Assembly: GCF_022829635.1 (NCBI RefSeq)
Contig: NZ_JAKSYO010000055.1
Coordinates: 1-64,000, forward strand
Length of the DNA stretch: 64,000 nt
DNA from: Methylobacterium sp. E-066
GTDB lineage: Bacteria; Pseudomonadota; Alphaproteobacteria; Rhizobiales; Beijerinckiaceae
Direction of reading: 5' to 3'
The notes beneath the pieces are model-generated. The model did no database searches. It had not been told where the DNA came from and saw only the letters and a list, made by a program, of their open reading frames with translations. Made by a program: the position numbers and the translations under genes. How positions within the stretch are numbered: position 1 is the stretch's first letter; each line of letters starts with the position of its first letter. This document shows, piece after piece, positions 42,161 through 52,629 of this stretch.

Positions 42161-44878
42161 TCACCGCTTCTCCACCCGCTCCCGCTTCAGCCGGTAGAGC
42201 GCATCCAGCGCCTCCCGGGGTGTCAGCGCGTCCGGGTCGATGGCGTCGAGGAGCGCACCCAGCGGATCCTCCGCCGGGGGCTCGGGCGGCGGTGGGGGGG
42301 CGAGCGCCGCGAACAGCGGCAGATCGTCGATTTTGGCCCGGGCCGGGCGGCCGCGCTCGGCCTTCTCCAGGCTCTTCAGGATCGCCCCGGCCCGCGTCAC
42401 GACGCTTCCGGGCAGGCCTGCCAAGCGGGCCACCTGCAAGCCGTAGCTGCGCTCGGCGATGCCCGGCACCACCTCGTGCAGGAACACCACGCCGTCGCGA
42501 TGCTCGGCCACCTTCAGGGTGGCGTTGTCGAGCCGGGCCAATCGGTCGCCGAGCGCCGTCAGCTCGTGGAAATGCGTGGCGAACAGGGCCCGGCAGGCAT
42601 TGGCCTCGTGGAGATGCTCCAGGCAGGCCCAGGCGATCGACAGCCCGTCGAAGGTCGCGGTGCCCCGGCCGATCTCGTCGAGGATCACCAGGGAGCGCCG
42701 GGTCGCCTGATTGAGGATCGCGGCGGTCTCGACCATCTCGACCATGAAGGTCGATTGCCCGCGCGCCAAGTCGTCGGCCGCGCCGACCCGGGAGAACAGC
42801 CGATCGACCCGGCCGATCCGGGCCGAGGCCGCCGGCACGAAAGCGCCCATCTGGGCCAGCACCGCGATCAGGGCGTTCTGGCGCAGGAAGGTCGACTTGC
42901 CGCCCATGTTCGGGCCGGTGATCAGCCGGATCCGGCCCCGCGTCTCGCCCGACAGGTCGCAATCGTTGGCGATGAACGGCGCGCCGGCCCGGCGCAGGGC
43001 CGCCTCGACCACAGGATGGCGACCGCCGGTGATGGCAAACGCCAGCGAATCGTCGACCTCGGGCCGGCGCCAGTCCAGCTCGACCGCGAGCTCGGCGTTG
43101 CTTGCGGCGACGTCCAGCGACGCCAGGGCTTCGGCCGTCCGGGCGATCGTTTCGGCCTGCCCGAGGATCCGGCCGGCCAAGTCATCGAAGACCGCGGCTT
43201 CGAGGGCCTCGGCCCGATCGGTCGCGCCGGCGATCTTCCGTTCCAGGTCGCCGAGCTCGACGCTGGTGAAGCGCATCGCGTCGACCATAGTCTGGCGGTG
43301 GACGAAGTCGCGCTGCAGACCCTTGAGGCAGGCCTCGCCCACCGATTGCGGAACCTCGATGAAATAACCGAGCAGGTTGTTGTGCTTGATCCGCAGGGTC
43401 CGGCAGCCGGTCTCCTCCGCGTAGCGGGCCTGGAGCGCCGCCACGACCTTGCGCGAATCCTGACCGAGCAGCCGCGCCTCGTCGATCTCGGCGGCGTAGC
43501 CCGCGCGCACGAAGTTGCCGTCCCGGCGGGACAGCGGCAGGTCGTCGGCCAGCGCCGCGCGCAGGGTCTCGGTCAAAGCCGGGTCGGCCGCCCCGCAGGT
43601 CCGTGCGATCCGTGTCAGCTCCGCCGTGGTCGCGTCAGATTGCGTCAGGACGGTCCCGAGCCCGGCGGCCGCCGCAAGCCCGTCCCGGATCGCCGCAAGG
43701 TCGCGCGGTCCGCCGCGGCCGAGCCCGACGCGCGAGAGGGCCCGGGCGAGGTCGGGCGCCCGCGCCAGCGTATCGCGGATCGTGCGGCGCAGGGCGTGGT
43801 CCTCGACCAGCAGCGCGACCGTTTCATGCCGCTTGGCGATCCGGGCCAGATCGGTGAGCGGACCGGCGAGGCGCTCGGCTAGCAGCCGGGCGCCGTTGGC
43901 CGTCACCGTCCGGTCGATCGTGTCGAGAAGGCTGCCCGCCCGCGCGCCCGAGAGGGTTCGGGTCAGTTCCAGATTGGCGCGGGTGGCGGCATCGATGGCG
44001 AGCGTCGCCCCGGCCTCCTCCCGGCTGGGCACCGACAGCGGCGCCCGGGCGGCGATCTGAGTCCGGGCAATGTACAGCAGGGCCGTCCCGGCGGCCTGGA
44101 TCTCGGCCCGGGTGAAGCTGCCGAAGCCGTCGAGGGTCGAGACGCCGTATTGCTCGCGCACCCGCCGCTCGGCCGCCGCGGGCTCCAGTTCCGCTTGTGC
44201 CAGGGGGACGATCGCGGCGCGGCTCTCCTGCCAGATCCGCGCAAGCTCCGGATCGGCGTGGATCGCCTCGGACAGGACGATCTCGCGGGGATCGTGCCGG
44301 GCGATGGCGCCCGCGAGATCGCCCGCAGGCACCTCGCTCAGGGAGAAGCGGCCGGTGGAGATGTCGATGGCGGCCAAGCCGTAGGCAGTAGCGCCCTCCC
44401 CGGTCTTGCGCCGCCCGATCGCCAGCAGGAGGTTGGCGCTGGCCGGATCGAGCAGGCGGTCCTCGGTGATCGTACCCGGCGTGACCAGACGCACCACCTC
44501 CCGCCGGACCACCGATTTCGGACCGCGGCGCTTGGCCTCGGCGGGGTCCTCGGTCTGCTCGCAGACGGCGACCCGGTTGCCGAGCGCGATCAGGCGGCTG
44601 AGGTAATCGTCGGCCCGGTCCACCGGGACGCCGCACATCGGGATCTCGGCGCCGCCGTGCCGGCCGCGCTTGGTCAGCACGATGCCGAGCGCCCGGGAGG
44701 CGATCTCGGCGTCGCCGAAGAACAGCTCGTAGAAATCCCCCATCCGGTAGAACAGGAGGCAATCGGGGTTGGCCGCCTTGATCTCGATGTACTGCGCCAT
44801 CATCGGCGTGGCGCCGGCCGGATCCAGGCTGGCGGCGGGCGGCGTTTCGGGGGCGGTGCGGACGGCGGTTCGAGCCAT
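42161..44878 (-). CDS. mutS: DNA mismatch repair protein MutS
   Basis: A 905-residue protein. The mismatch-reading Phe-x-Glu is in [10 protein letters not shown] (residues 49-51). The connector, lever, clamp and ATPase domains follow. Walker A is [15 protein letters not shown] (about 655), Walker B is [17 protein letters not shown], and the ABC-signature-like STFMVEM is between them. A Pro-rich stretch near the C-terminus precedes a helical dimerisation tail. It recognises base mismatches and recruits MutL; mutL is not in view. Confidence 0.96.
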   Translation of the reverse strand: MARTAVRTAPETPPAASLDPAGATPMMAQYIEIKAANPDCLLFYRMGDFYELFFGDAEIASRALGIVLTKRGRHGGAEIPMCGVPVDRADDYLSRLIALGNRVAVCEQTEDPAEAKRRGPKSVVRREVVRLVTPGTITEDRLLDPASANLLLAIGRRKTGEGATAYGLAAIDISTGRFSLSEVPAGDLAGAIARHDPREIVLSEAIHADPELARIWQESRAAIVPLAQAELEPAAAERRVREQYGVSTLDGFGSFTRAEIQAAGTALLYIARTQIAARAPLSVPSREEAGATLAIDAATRANLELTRTLSGARAGSLLDTIDRTVTANGARLLAERLAGPLTDLARIAKRHETVALLVEDHALRRTIRDTLARAPDLARALSRVGLGRGGPRDLAAIRDGLAAAAGLGTVLTQSDATTAELTRIARTCGAADPALTETLRAALADDLPLSRRDGNFVRAGYAAEIDEARLLGQDSRKVVAALQARYAEETGCRTLRIKHNNLLGYFIEVPQSVGEACLKGLQRDFVHRQTMVDAMRFTSVELGDLERKIAGATDRAEALEAAVFDDLAGRILGQAETIARTAEALASLDVAASNAELAVELDWRRPEVDDSLAFAITGGRHPVVEAALRRAGAPFIANDCDLSGETRGRIRLITGPNMGGKSTFLRQNALIAVLAQMGAFVPAASARIGRVDRLFSRVGAADDLARGQSTFMVEMVETAAILNQATRRSLVILDEIGRGTATFDGLSIAWACLEHLHEANACRALFATHFHELTALGDRLARLDNATLKVAEHRDGVVFLHEVVPGIAERSYGLQVARLAGLPGSVVTRAGAILKSLEKAERGRPARAKIDDLPLFAALAPPPPPEPPAEDPLGALLDAIDPDALTPREALDALYRLKRERVEKR

Positions 44879-44976
44879 GGCGCCTCTTAGCAGAGTGAGC
44901 CCGCCGAATCAGGCCGTGCCGCGCAACGCGCCTGGGGAGAAACCATCGCCACCCTAAGGTGAAGCTTCTCTGAGAC

Positions 44977-45003
44977 AAAAAACCCGGCGCTGTGGGCGCC
45001 GGG
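44977..45003 (-). terminator. Intrinsic terminator of the His-rich peptide gene
   Basis: On the minus strand CCCGGCGC / GCGCCGGG with a 5-base loop runs into TTTTTTG. It lies 26 bases after the stop of the gene ending at 45029 and upstream of mutS, so it insulates mutS from that gene. Confidence 0.85.
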
Positions 45004-45028
45004 CTGTCGTTCAAATCGGGTCGATGGT

Positions 45029-45319
45029 TCAGTAGCGCGGACCGTTGGTAGTGCCGCCGAGGTTCTGCTGGTAGCCGCGCAGGGCTGGGTTCTTCGCGTT
45101 CGGATTGCCGTGCCGCATCGTGTTCAGGCGGCGCGCCCGACGCTCGTGGCGTGTGGAATGGTGCCGATGCATCCGATGATGATGCATCACGACGGACTCA
45201 ACCATGTCGTGCCCGGCCAGGCCCGGTTGCAGCATCGCAGGAGCCGCCTGAACCGACGCCGTGCCGGCGACAAGACCGCCGAAGAATACGCCGGCGGTCA
45301 GCAGTGAACGAAATGACAT
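45029..45319 (-). CDS. Small secreted His-rich protein
   Basis: A 96-residue protein from the ATG at 45319. A signal peptide (MSFRSLLTAGVFFGGLVAGT, cleavage after VQA) leads to a short mature chain. The centre is His-rich: VVMHHHRMHRHHSTRH, then the basic ERRARR, then NPNAKNPALRGYQQNLGG. No family is recognised. His clusters in a periplasmic peptide suggest metal binding (inference). The frame is open further upstream, but those residues lack a signal and are not protein-like. A strong terminator follows. Confidence 0.65.
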   Translation of the reverse strand: MSFRSLLTAGVFFGGLVAGTASVQAAPAMLQPGLAGHDMVESVVMHHHRMHRHHSTRHERRARRLNTMRHGNPNAKNPALRGYQQNLGGTTNGPRY

Positions 45320-45576
45320 TGTTGAAATGCTCCAGTCCAGTCCGAGAAGTGCCATCACAATGGTTCGCGGACGTGGATGTTCCGGAAAGACATCGGAAAA
45401 AGCATCTGTGCAATCTGACAAAAGGGCTGGATTAAGTCGGGCTCTGAACCGTGGCGCAGTCATTAGACGGCCATTAAAGCGGGCTGGACTTCGCTGATAC
45501 AACTTCTGCGATGATAAACTCCGCCCGATTACACGGTCCGCATTCGGATTCCGTCGCAACGCGATCGGGAACGACG

Positions 45577-46437
45577 CTAGGCCAGGAAGTCGCTCAGTGC
45601 CGCGTTCACGGCTACGGGCTCTTCGTGGGCGAGCCAGTGGGTCGCTTGCGGATACCAGGCGATCCGCCCGTCATCGCAGAGGTCCAGGCTCGCCTCCGCC
45701 AAGCCCGCTTGCAGGGCGGTGTCCTGCCTGCCCCAAAGGATCAGGGTCGGCACGCGGACCCGCGGCGGCTCCGCCCGCGGCAAGCGGGCCAGGGCGCGAT
45801 ACCAGTTCAGCATGGCCGTCATCGCGCCAGGCTGCAGCCAGGCCTCAACGTAACGGTCGATGTCGGCGGGTGCGAAGGCGCCCGGCCGGCTGCTGCTTGT
45901 CAGCGCATGCCGCAGGGCGCGGCAGCGATCCAGCGTGAGCAGCCGCTCCGGCAGGACGGGCAGCTGGAACAGGCCGACATAGGAACTGCGCAGCCACTGC
46001 CCCGGGTGGCGGCGGATGTAGGAGCCGACGACGCCCGGATGCGGCGCGTTGAGGATCGCGAGCCGCGCGATCCGGTCGGGATAATGGCTGGCGGTCCACC
46101 ACGCGACGAGCCCGCCCCAATCGTGGCCGACGAGGCGGATCGTGGCGAAGCCGTAGGCGTCTGCCAGGGCGATCACGTCGGCGGCCAGCTTGTCGAGGTG
46201 ATAGGCGTCCACGACCGGCGGCTTGTCGCTGAGGCCGTAGCCGCGCTGGTCGGGCACGACGAGCCGCAGGCCAGCTTCGGAGAGCGGGCCGATCTGGTGG
46301 CGCCAGCCGTACCAGAATTCCGGGAAACCGTGCAGCAGGATGGTCGCCGGCCCCGAATCCGGGCCGGCCTCGGCCACGTGCAGGCTTACCTCCGGCAGGC
46401 CGACCCGGCGAAACGCAACGCCCGCCACATCCATCAT
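45577..46437 (-). CDS. Alpha/beta hydrolase, epoxide hydrolase-like
   Basis: A 286-residue alpha/beta hydrolase. The oxyanion-hole motif is HGFPEFWYGWRHQ (HGxP), the nucleophile elbow is GHDWGG with Asp as nucleophile, and the catalytic His is in ATHWLAHEEP. An Asp nucleophile with HGFPE fits soluble epoxide hydrolases or haloacetate dehalogenases rather than esterases. It has no signal peptide. Substrate unknown. The next minus-strand frame upstream starts 237 bases away. Confidence 0.85.
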   Translation of the reverse strand: MMDVAGVAFRRVGLPEVSLHVAEAGPDSGPATILLHGFPEFWYGWRHQIGPLSEAGLRLVVPDQRGYGLSDKPPVVDAYHLDKLAADVIALADAYGFATIRLVGHDWGGLVAWWTASHYPDRIARLAILNAPHPGVVGSYIRRHPGQWLRSSYVGLFQLPVLPERLLTLDRCRALRHALTSSSRPGAFAPADIDRYVEAWLQPGAMTAMLNWYRALARLPRAEPPRVRVPTLILWGRQDTALQAGLAEASLDLCDDGRIAWYPQATHWLAHEEPVAVNAALSDFLA

Positions 46438-46458
46438 CAGGTCCCGCGCTCCGTCCCG

Positions 46459-46674
46459 TCAGAAGCCGAGGGCGGAACAGGCGCCCGCCTCGGCGTCGAG
46501 TTGGTCCCTGAGGCGGTCCGGGGTGGTCCGCGTCCAGAGGCAGAGCAGGACGAAGGCCGCACCGTGCAGCAGGGCACCGGTCGCCGGGACATAGGGCGAT
46601 CCGTCGCCGTCCCGAAGGTTTTGCGTGGCGTTCGTGTTGGCTGCGGTGTGCGGTCTGACAGAATGGGTCATCAT
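46459..46674 (-). CDS. Possible small membrane protein
   Basis: A 71-residue frame from the ATG at 46674 (a second Met follows at once). The N-terminus is polar (THSVRPHTAANTNATQNL); one hydrophobic helix (GALLHGAAFVLLCLW) is followed by TRTTPDRLRDQLDAEAG. It lies 21 bases before the hydrolase gene on the same strand, so the two could be co-transcribed. No family is recognised, and the case rests on composition and spacing. Confidence 0.4.
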   Translation of the reverse strand: MMTHSVRPHTAANTNATQNLRDGDGSPYVPATGALLHGAAFVLLCLWTRTTPDRLRDQLDAEAGACSALGF

Positions 46675-46796
46675 GATCTTCAGGCTCGACGTATCGTCTC
46701 CTCAGGAAGATCGTCGCCCGGGGCATTCGGTTACCGGCCGCCGTTTGCCGCAGTGCGCTGGCGCACACCCGCCGGACTTCCGGTTTCGTCACCGAT

Positions 46797-48530
46797 TCAG
46801 CGCATCGGATTGAGCCACTGCGCCAGATGCCCGGCCGCGATGTTCGCGCACGTGTCCCGGTAGCCGAGTTCGGCGGATTCGCGGAAACTCGACCAGGCGC
46901 GCAGGTCGATGCCGGCGAGCGGCGGCTTGAGCAGGGCCGTGGCGTGGGCCGCCGCCACCATGGTCTGCGCGTCGCTCGAGACTGTGGCGGCGCGCAGAAG
47001 CAGCGGCGCGAGGCCCGGCATCGCCAACGGCGAACCGATCAGCCGGCGCAGGAGCCGGCCCCGCCAGCCCCGCATCGGCATGTCCTGGAACGCGCGGTCG
47101 CTGCCGACATCGACGGCCAGGACCGGGCCGCGCTCGAGTCCTGCGGCCACGTCCGCCGGCACGTTGTTCATCATGCCGCCATCGACCAGCACGCCTTCGT
47201 CGCACAGGACCGGGGGCAGCAGGCCCGGGATGGCGATGCTGGCCCGCAGCGCCTTGGGCAGGTCGCCGTCGCGATGGATCATCGCCCGCCCGGTCGTCAG
47301 GTTCGACGAGACGCAGAAGAACGGCAGCCACAGATCTTCGATGCGCGCGCCGCCGTAGCGCTCGGCGAGGCTGGCATCGACCTTGGCGCCCCGGGTCAGG
47401 GCGTGGATCGGCAGCGTGTAATCGTTGATCAGGTTGCGGCCGGTGAAGGCGGCTTCGGTGTGCTCCCGGATCTCGCCGAGGCTCCAGCCCATGGCGAGGC
47501 TGGCGGCGATCACCGCGCCCATGCTGGTGCCGCCGACGAAGTCCGCCGCGCAGCCGGCCTCGTCCAGGGCTTGGAGCACGCCAAGATGGGCCAGCGCCCG
47601 CGCGCCGCCGCCGCCGAGCACGAGGCCCCGCCCCGCGCCGCAGGCGAGCCGGGCGAGCCGAGCCATGTCGTCCGGCCGGCCGGGGCGAACCTGGATCCGC
47701 ATGGCCGTGGGCAGGCCGGCGACGTCGGGGTGCAGGGCCTTGGGCCGCTGCGCCTGGGGATCCTGGCGCACCACCAGATCCATGCGGATCCAGTCGGAGC
47801 GCACCCGCTCCAGATAGGCGGTCGCGCCCGGGCGCGGCGGCGCACCGGGTTCGGCCAGCAGCAGGATGTGGTCGCCGAGGCGCTGGCTCAACCGGGACCA
47901 CGGGCCGTCGATCTCCCGGGCCAGGAACACGGTCCGCGCATGCCGGGCCTCGAAGGCGTGGACCCAGTCCTCGTCTGCTCCCTCCGGCCATCGGGTCAGG
48001 CAACCGGTCTCGCCCGGCAGGATCGCGTCCATGGCGGCGGCGAAGGCCCGGGCGAACGGCTCCGGATCGGGGCCGTCGGTCACCGCGAGCACCACGAAGG
48101 TGCGCGGTGCATGGTGCACCGAATGGCCCTCATAGAGGGCGCGCAGCCGCTCGGCGAGCATGCGGGCGAAGTACAAAAGCGTGTGCGGATGCTCCGTGAT
48201 CACGGCCTCGAAGGCTGCGCGGGTCAGGCACAGGAGCTGCGAATCGCGCAGCGCCATAACAGTCGCGGCCCGCGGCGCGTCGGACAGGAGCGCCATTTCG
48301 CCAAAAATCTCGGGCGGCCTCAGGCGGGCGATCCGGGTCTGCAGCCCGTGGTGGTCGCGGGTCGAGACGCCGACCGCGCCGGAGACCAGGGTGTAGAGCG
48401 CGTCACCGGCATCGCCCTGCTCGAACAGGGTCCGGCCGCCCGGCACCGCCATCGCGACCATGCGCGCCCGCACCGCCTCGGCGGCGGTGGCGTCGAGGCC
48501 GGCCAGGAACGGAATCTCGGGCGCCCTCAC
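46797..48530 (-). CDS. Cyclic-nucleotide-binding/patatin-like phospholipase fusion
   Basis: A 577-residue protein. Residues about 10-130 are a cyclic-nucleotide-binding fold (EQGDAGDALYTLVSGAVGV, PEIFGEMALLSD, PRAATVMAL). A linker of about 170 residues follows. Residues about 300-480 are a patatin domain: oxyanion loop GGGGAR (306-311), nucleophile Ser336 in GTSMG, and a DGG motif (LVDGGMMNN) for the Asp of the dyad. The architecture matches neuropathy-target-esterase-like bacterial proteins, which deacylate lysophospholipids at membranes. Control by a nucleotide ligand is inferred, not shown. Confidence 0.88.
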   Translation of the reverse strand: MRAPEIPFLAGLDATAAEAVRARMVAMAVPGGRTLFEQGDAGDALYTLVSGAVGVSTRDHHGLQTRIARLRPPEIFGEMALLSDAPRAATVMALRDSQLLCLTRAAFEAVITEHPHTLLYFARMLAERLRALYEGHSVHHAPRTFVVLAVTDGPDPEPFARAFAAAMDAILPGETGCLTRWPEGADEDWVHAFEARHARTVFLAREIDGPWSRLSQRLGDHILLLAEPGAPPRPGATAYLERVRSDWIRMDLVVRQDPQAQRPKALHPDVAGLPTAMRIQVRPGRPDDMARLARLACGAGRGLVLGGGGARALAHLGVLQALDEAGCAADFVGGTSMGAVIAASLAMGWSLGEIREHTEAAFTGRNLINDYTLPIHALTRGAKVDASLAERYGGARIEDLWLPFFCVSSNLTTGRAMIHRDGDLPKALRASIAIPGLLPPVLCDEGVLVDGGMMNNVPADVAAGLERGPVLAVDVGSDRAFQDMPMRGWRGRLLRRLIGSPLAMPGLAPLLLRAATVSSDAQTMVAAAHATALLKPPLAGIDLRAWSSFRESAELGYRDTCANIAAGHLAQWLNPMR

Positions 48531-48726
48531 CCCTGCCCTGCCGTGATCGCGGTCTCGCCCGGCCCCCGATACGCTCGCATCCCGCCGCTCCTGGTCCGCG
48601 TCCCCCGTGTCCCATCATAGCGTGCCGGCAGCCGCTACGGTCTGCTCGTATCTGAAACGGATCGCCCTTCGCGCCGCCGCAGCCGTCCGGTACAGGCAAG
48701 ACAACGGTATAAACAGGGAGGCAGCG

Positions 48727-49479
48727 ATGTCGGTGGCTGGTCGGATCGCGATCGTGACCGGGGCGGGGACGGGGGTTGGCAGGGCTTCGGCCCTGGCGCT
48801 TGCCGGGGCCGGGTGGAGTGTGGTGCTGTCCGGGCGGCGACAGGCACCGCTCGACGAGGTCGCGGCGCGGATCGAGGCCGGGCGCGCCCTCGTGGTGCCC
48901 ACCGACGTGACCGACCCGGATTCCATCGCCAACCTGTTCGCGCAGACGACGTCCCGGTTCGGCCGCCTCGACCTGCTGTTCAACAATGCCGGGATCGGCG
49001 CGCCGCCGGTGCCCCTCGAGGATCTGCCGCTCGACACGTGGCGCCAGGTGGTCGACACCAACCTCACGGCCCTGTTCCTGTGCACCCAGCACGCCTTCCG
49101 GATCATGCGCGATCAGGACCCCCGGGGCGGCCGGATCATCAACAACGGCTCGATCTCGGCGCATGCCCCGCGGCCGAACTCGATCGCCTACACGGCGACC
49201 AAGCACGCCGTGACCGGCATCACCAAGGCGACGTCGCTCGATGGGCGCGCCTACGACATCGCCTGCGGCCAGATCGATATCGGCAATGCCGACACCCCGA
49301 TGGGCGGCAAGATGAAGGCCGGTGTAGCCCAGCCTGACGGCTCGACGCGGGCCGAGGCGGTGATGGATCCGGACCATGTCGGCGACGCCGTGCTGATGAT
49401 GGCGAACCTGCCGCTGGAGGCCAATGTCCAGTTCATGACCGTCATGGCGACCAAGATGCCGTTCATCGGCCGCGGCTGA
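48727..49479 (+). CDS. SDR-family oxidoreductase
   Basis: A 250-residue short-chain dehydrogenase from ATG 48727, with GGGAGG five bases upstream. The cofactor motif is [11 protein letters not shown] (TGxxxGxG), then NNAG, and the catalytic Ser in NGSISAH with Tyr-x-x-x-Lys in YTATK. No acidic residue clearly follows beta2 (VLSGRRQ), which favours NADP(H). Substrate unknown. It stands alone, divergent from the patatin gene and upstream of the chvE promoter space. Confidence 0.88.
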   Translation: MSVAGRIAIVTGAGTGVGRASALALAGAGWSVVLSGRRQAPLDEVAARIEAGRALVVPTDVTDPDSIANLFAQTTSRFGRLDLLFNNAGIGAPPVPLEDLPLDTWRQVVDTNLTALFLCTQHAFRIMRDQDPRGGRIINNGSISAHAPRPNSIAYTATKHAVTGITKATSLDGRAYDIACGQIDIGNADTPMGGKMKAGVAQPDGSTRAEAVMDPDHVGDAVLMMANLPLEANVQFMTVMATKMPFIGRG

Positions 49480-49918
49480 CCTTTTTTATTCGAGCTCGGC
49501 GCCCTCAAGCGCCGTCCGGCCGGGCGGCGCACCCGCGCTTACCAGCAGCCACGCTTTTTCCGTGTGCTCCGCGCAGCGCCGATTGACGCCCGGTTTTATA
49601 ACTCATACAAATCGCTCAACAAAAACGGCCGGGTTGCAATCCCGGTCGCGCATGGAGCGAGGGCCCTCGCGACCTGTGCGCCGCCTTCGCCGATCCTGTC
49701 GCCGAGCGTCTGCACGTCGTTCGAAGATCAGGCTGCGCCGGTGCTGAAGACTTTCGGTCGGCCTGAACAGCCGTAATCGAATTGGCCAAATCAGTTTCCG
49801 TGCCGAAGCAGGTCTCGTCGAGCCGGTCGGCCGGTGACGTCTGACAATCAAAAAAACATTCGCACAACGCGAGGCGCGTGGATCACGCGCAGGACGACGA
49901 GACGACCGGGGGGACTTG
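49480..49918. promoter_or_regulatory. Upstream region of the chvE operon
   Basis: About 440 bases without a supported gene. It has several AT-richer patches (CTTTTTTATTCGAGC just after the SDR stop; TTTTATAACTCATACAAAT near 49595-49612). These are the likely places for the SDR terminator and the chvE promoter and operator, but no confident regulator site was identified. Confidence 0.35.
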
Positions 49919-50992
49919 ATGATCACCAGGCAGACATTTCTCAAGCTTGCGCTCACCGCCGCGATGCTGGCGGGCGTCGCCGTGCCCGAGGCACTTGCCG
50001 CCAACGGCGACCTGATCGGCGTCGCCATGCCGACCAAGTCGTCCCAGCGCTGGATCGACGACGGCAACAACATCGTGAAGCTGCTGGCCGCCAAGGGCTA
50101 CAAGCCGGACCTGCAATACGCCGACGACGACATCCCCAACCAGCTCGCCCAGATCGAGAACATGCTCACCAAGGGCGCGAAGGTCCTGGTGATCGCGTCG
50201 ATCGACGGGACGACGCTCAGCGACGTGCTGTCGAAGGCGAAGGACAGCGGCGTCAAGGTCATCGCCTACGACCGCCTGATCAAGGGCACCCCCAACGTCG
50301 ACTTCTACGCGACGTTCGACAATTTCCAGGTGGGCGTGCAGCAGGCGAGCTCGATCGTCGACGCGCTCGGGCTGAAGGACGGCAAGGGCCCGTTCAACAT
50401 CGAGCTGTTCGGCGGCTCGCCGGACGACAACAACGCCTACTTCTTCTACGACGGCGCCCTGTCGGTGCTGCAACCCTACATCGACGCGAAGAAGCTCGTG
50501 GTCCGGTCCGGCCAGGCCGGCATGGACAAGGTCTCGACCCTGCGCTGGGACCCGGCCACCGCCCAGGCCCGCATGGATAACCTGCTCTCGGCCTATTACG
50601 GCAGCGCGAAGCTCGACGCGGTCCTGTCGCCCTACGACGGCATCTCGATCGGCATCATCTCGTCGCTCAAGGGCGTCGGCTACGGCTCCGGCAGCCTGAA
50701 GATGCCGGTGGTCAGCGGCCAGGATGCCGAGCTGCAATCGGTCAAGTCGATCGTGGCCGGCGAGCAGTATTCGACGATCTTCAAGGATACGCGCGAGCTG
50801 GCCAAGGTGACGGTCGCGATGATCGACGCCATCGAATCCGGTCAGCAGCCGGAGGTCAACGACACCAAGACCTACAACAACGGTAAGAAGGTCGTCCCGT
50901 CCTACCTGCTGAAGCCTGTTGTGGTCACCAAGGCCAACTGGAAGCCGGTCCTGGTGGATACGGGCTACTACACCCTCGACCAGCTCAAGTGA
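49919..50992 (+). CDS. chvE: Sugar-binding periplasmic protein ChvE
   Basis: A 357-residue protein from ATG 49919, after GGGGGG. The signal peptide ends near residue 28 (EALA). The mature sequence matches ChvE closely: [65 protein letters not shown] and [20 protein letters not shown]. ChvE binds aldose monosaccharides such as arabinose, glucose and galactose for import; in Agrobacterium it also signals through VirA. Here gguA and gguB follow; no virA-like gene is in view. Confidence 0.93.
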   Translation: MITRQTFLKLALTAAMLAGVAVPEALAANGDLIGVAMPTKSSQRWIDDGNNIVKLLAAKGYKPDLQYADDDIPNQLAQIENMLTKGAKVLVIASIDGTTLSDVLSKAKDSGVKVIAYDRLIKGTPNVDFYATFDNFQVGVQQASSIVDALGLKDGKGPFNIELFGGSPDDNNAYFFYDGALSVLQPYIDAKKLVVRSGQAGMDKVSTLRWDPATAQARMDNLLSAYYGSAKLDAVLSPYDGISIGIISSLKGVGYGSGSLKMPVVSGQDAELQSVKSIVAGEQYSTIFKDTRELAKVTVAMIDAIESGQQPEVNDTKTYNNGKKVVPSYLLKPVVVTKANWKPVLVDTGYYTLDQLK

Positions 50993-51093
50993 GCCGAGCG
51001 GGCCCGGATATGCCGGCCCCGACAGATCCTAGCCGATGCCGGCACGTTCGGCATCGGCGTTCGATCCATGAATGACGAGCCGAAAGTGGTCGC

Positions 51094-52629
51094 ATGCAGC
51101 CCGTCCTCGAAATGCGGGGGATTACGAAGACATTCCCCGGGGTCAAGGCGCTCTCAGACGTCAACCTGACGGTCCGGCCAGCCGAGATCCACGCCCTGGT
51201 CGGCGAGAACGGTGCTGGGAAATCGACGCTGATGAAGGTCCTCAGCGGAGTCTATCCGCAGGGTACCTACGAGGGCGAGATCCACTACGAGGGCCGGCTC
51301 AGCCAGTTCCGGGACATCTCCGACAGCGAGCGCGTCGGGATCGTGATCATCCACCAAGAGCTGGCGCTGGTGCCGTTCCTGTCGATCGCCGAGAACATCT
51401 TCCTCGGCAATGAGCCGTCCCGGTTCGGCATCATCGACCGGGACCGGATGTTCACCCGGGCGGTCGAACTCCTCAGGACCGTGGGGCTCGAGGAGAATCC
51501 CGATACGCTCGTCACCCATCTCGGGGTCGGCAAGCAGCAGCTTGTCGAGATCGCCAAGGCGCTCTCCAAGAAGGTCAAGCTGCTCATCCTAGATGAGCCA
51601 ACCGCGAGCCTGAGCGAGAAGGACAGCGACGCGCTCCTGCGCCTGCTCATCAGCTTCCGGGAGCAGGGCATCGCGTCGATCCTGATCTCGCACAAGCTCA
51701 ACGAGATCTCGAAGGTCGCCGACCGGATCACCGTCCTGCGCGACGGCACCACCGTCGAGACCCTCGACTGCCAGGACGGGTCGATCGACGAGGACCGCAT
51801 CATCCGCGGCATGGTCGGCCGCGCCATGGCGAACCGGTATCCGGCCCGCGAGCCGCGGATCGGCGATGTGATGCTGGAGGTGCGCGACTGGACGGTCCAC
51901 CACGCCGTCCACGCCGACCGCCCGGTGGTGCGCAACGTCAACCTAACCCTCCGCAAGGGCGAGATCGTGGGAATTGCCGGCCTGATGGGCTCGGGCCGGA
52001 CCGAGCTCGCCATGAGCCTGTTCGGCAGCGCCTACGGCCAGGGCATCTCGGGCCGCGTCCGGATCGAGGGCCGGGATGTCGATGTCTCGACCATCGGCAA
52101 GGCGATCGCGGCGGGCATCGCCTACGTCACCGAGGACCGCAAGCAGCTCGGCCTCGTGCTCGACGAGACCATCACCAAGAACACCACCCTGGCGAACCTC
52201 CCGGGCGTGTCCACGGCCTCGGTGATCGACGAGGACAAGGAACGCGGCGTCGCCACCGACTACCGGACCAAGATGCGCATCCGGTCCTTCGGGGTCGCGC
52301 AGCAGACCGTGAACCTCTCGGGCGGCAACCAGCAGAAGGTCGTGCTCAGCAAGTGGCTGTTCACGCACCCCAAGGTGCTGATCCTGGACGAGCCGACCCG
52401 GGGCATCGACGTCGGCGCCAAGTACGAAATCTACGCGATCATCAACGAGTTGGCCGATGGCGGCCGGGGCGTGCTGATGATCTCGTCGGAGATGCCGGAG
52501 CTGCTCGGCATGTGCGACCGCATCTACGTGATGAACGAGGGGCGCTTCGTGGGCGAGTTCCAGCGCTCGGAGGCGAGCCAGGAGGCGATCATGCGCGCGA
52601 TCATGCGCTCGAAGGAACTGAACGGATGA
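51094..52629 (+). CDS. gguA: Sugar ABC transporter ATP-binding protein
   Basis: A 511-residue duplicated ATPase of the carbohydrate-uptake CUT2 class. The N-terminal unit has [12 protein letters not shown] (Walker A), [15 protein letters not shown] (signature) and [11 protein letters not shown]. The C-terminal unit has a degenerate P-loop (GLMGSGRTE) and a canonical second signature, [15 protein letters not shown], with [13 protein letters not shown]. It energises uptake of the ChvE-bound sugar. Its stop overlaps gguB as ATGA. Confidence 0.93.
   Translation: MQPVLEMRGITKTFPGVKALSDVNLTVRPAEIHALVGENGAGKSTLMKVLSGVYPQGTYEGEIHYEGRLSQFRDISDSERVGIVIIHQELALVPFLSIAENIFLGNEPSRFGIIDRDRMFTRAVELLRTVGLEENPDTLVTHLGVGKQQLVEIAKALSKKVKLLILDEPTASLSEKDSDALLRLLISFREQGIASILISHKLNEISKVADRITVLRDGTTVETLDCQDGSIDEDRIIRGMVGRAMANRYPAREPRIGDVMLEVRDWTVHHAVHADRPVVRNVNLTLRKGEIVGIAGLMGSGRTELAMSLFGSAYGQGISGRVRIEGRDVDVSTIGKAIAAGIAYVTEDRKQLGLVLDETITKNTTLANLPGVSTASVIDEDKERGVATDYRTKMRIRSFGVAQQTVNLSGGNQQKVVLSKWLFTHPKVLILDEPTRGIDVGAKYEIYAIINELADGGRGVLMISSEMPELLGMCDRIYVMNEGRFVGEFQRSEASQEAIMRAIMRSKELNG

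Noticed and set aside
41993..43882. 629-residue plus-strand frame
   Set aside because: Antisense to mutS and starting inside a palindromic repeat.
46827..48620. 597-residue plus-strand frame
   Set aside because: Antisense shadow of the cyclic-nucleotide-binding/patatin gene.
49562..49776. Small plus-strand frames of 61 and 70 residues upstream of chvE
   Set aside because: They overlap in two frames, lack a ribosome site and have no protein-like composition.
51072..51413. 113-residue frame overlapping the start of gguA
   Set aside because: Arg-rich shadow of the ATPase gene, whose Walker A lies in the other frame.
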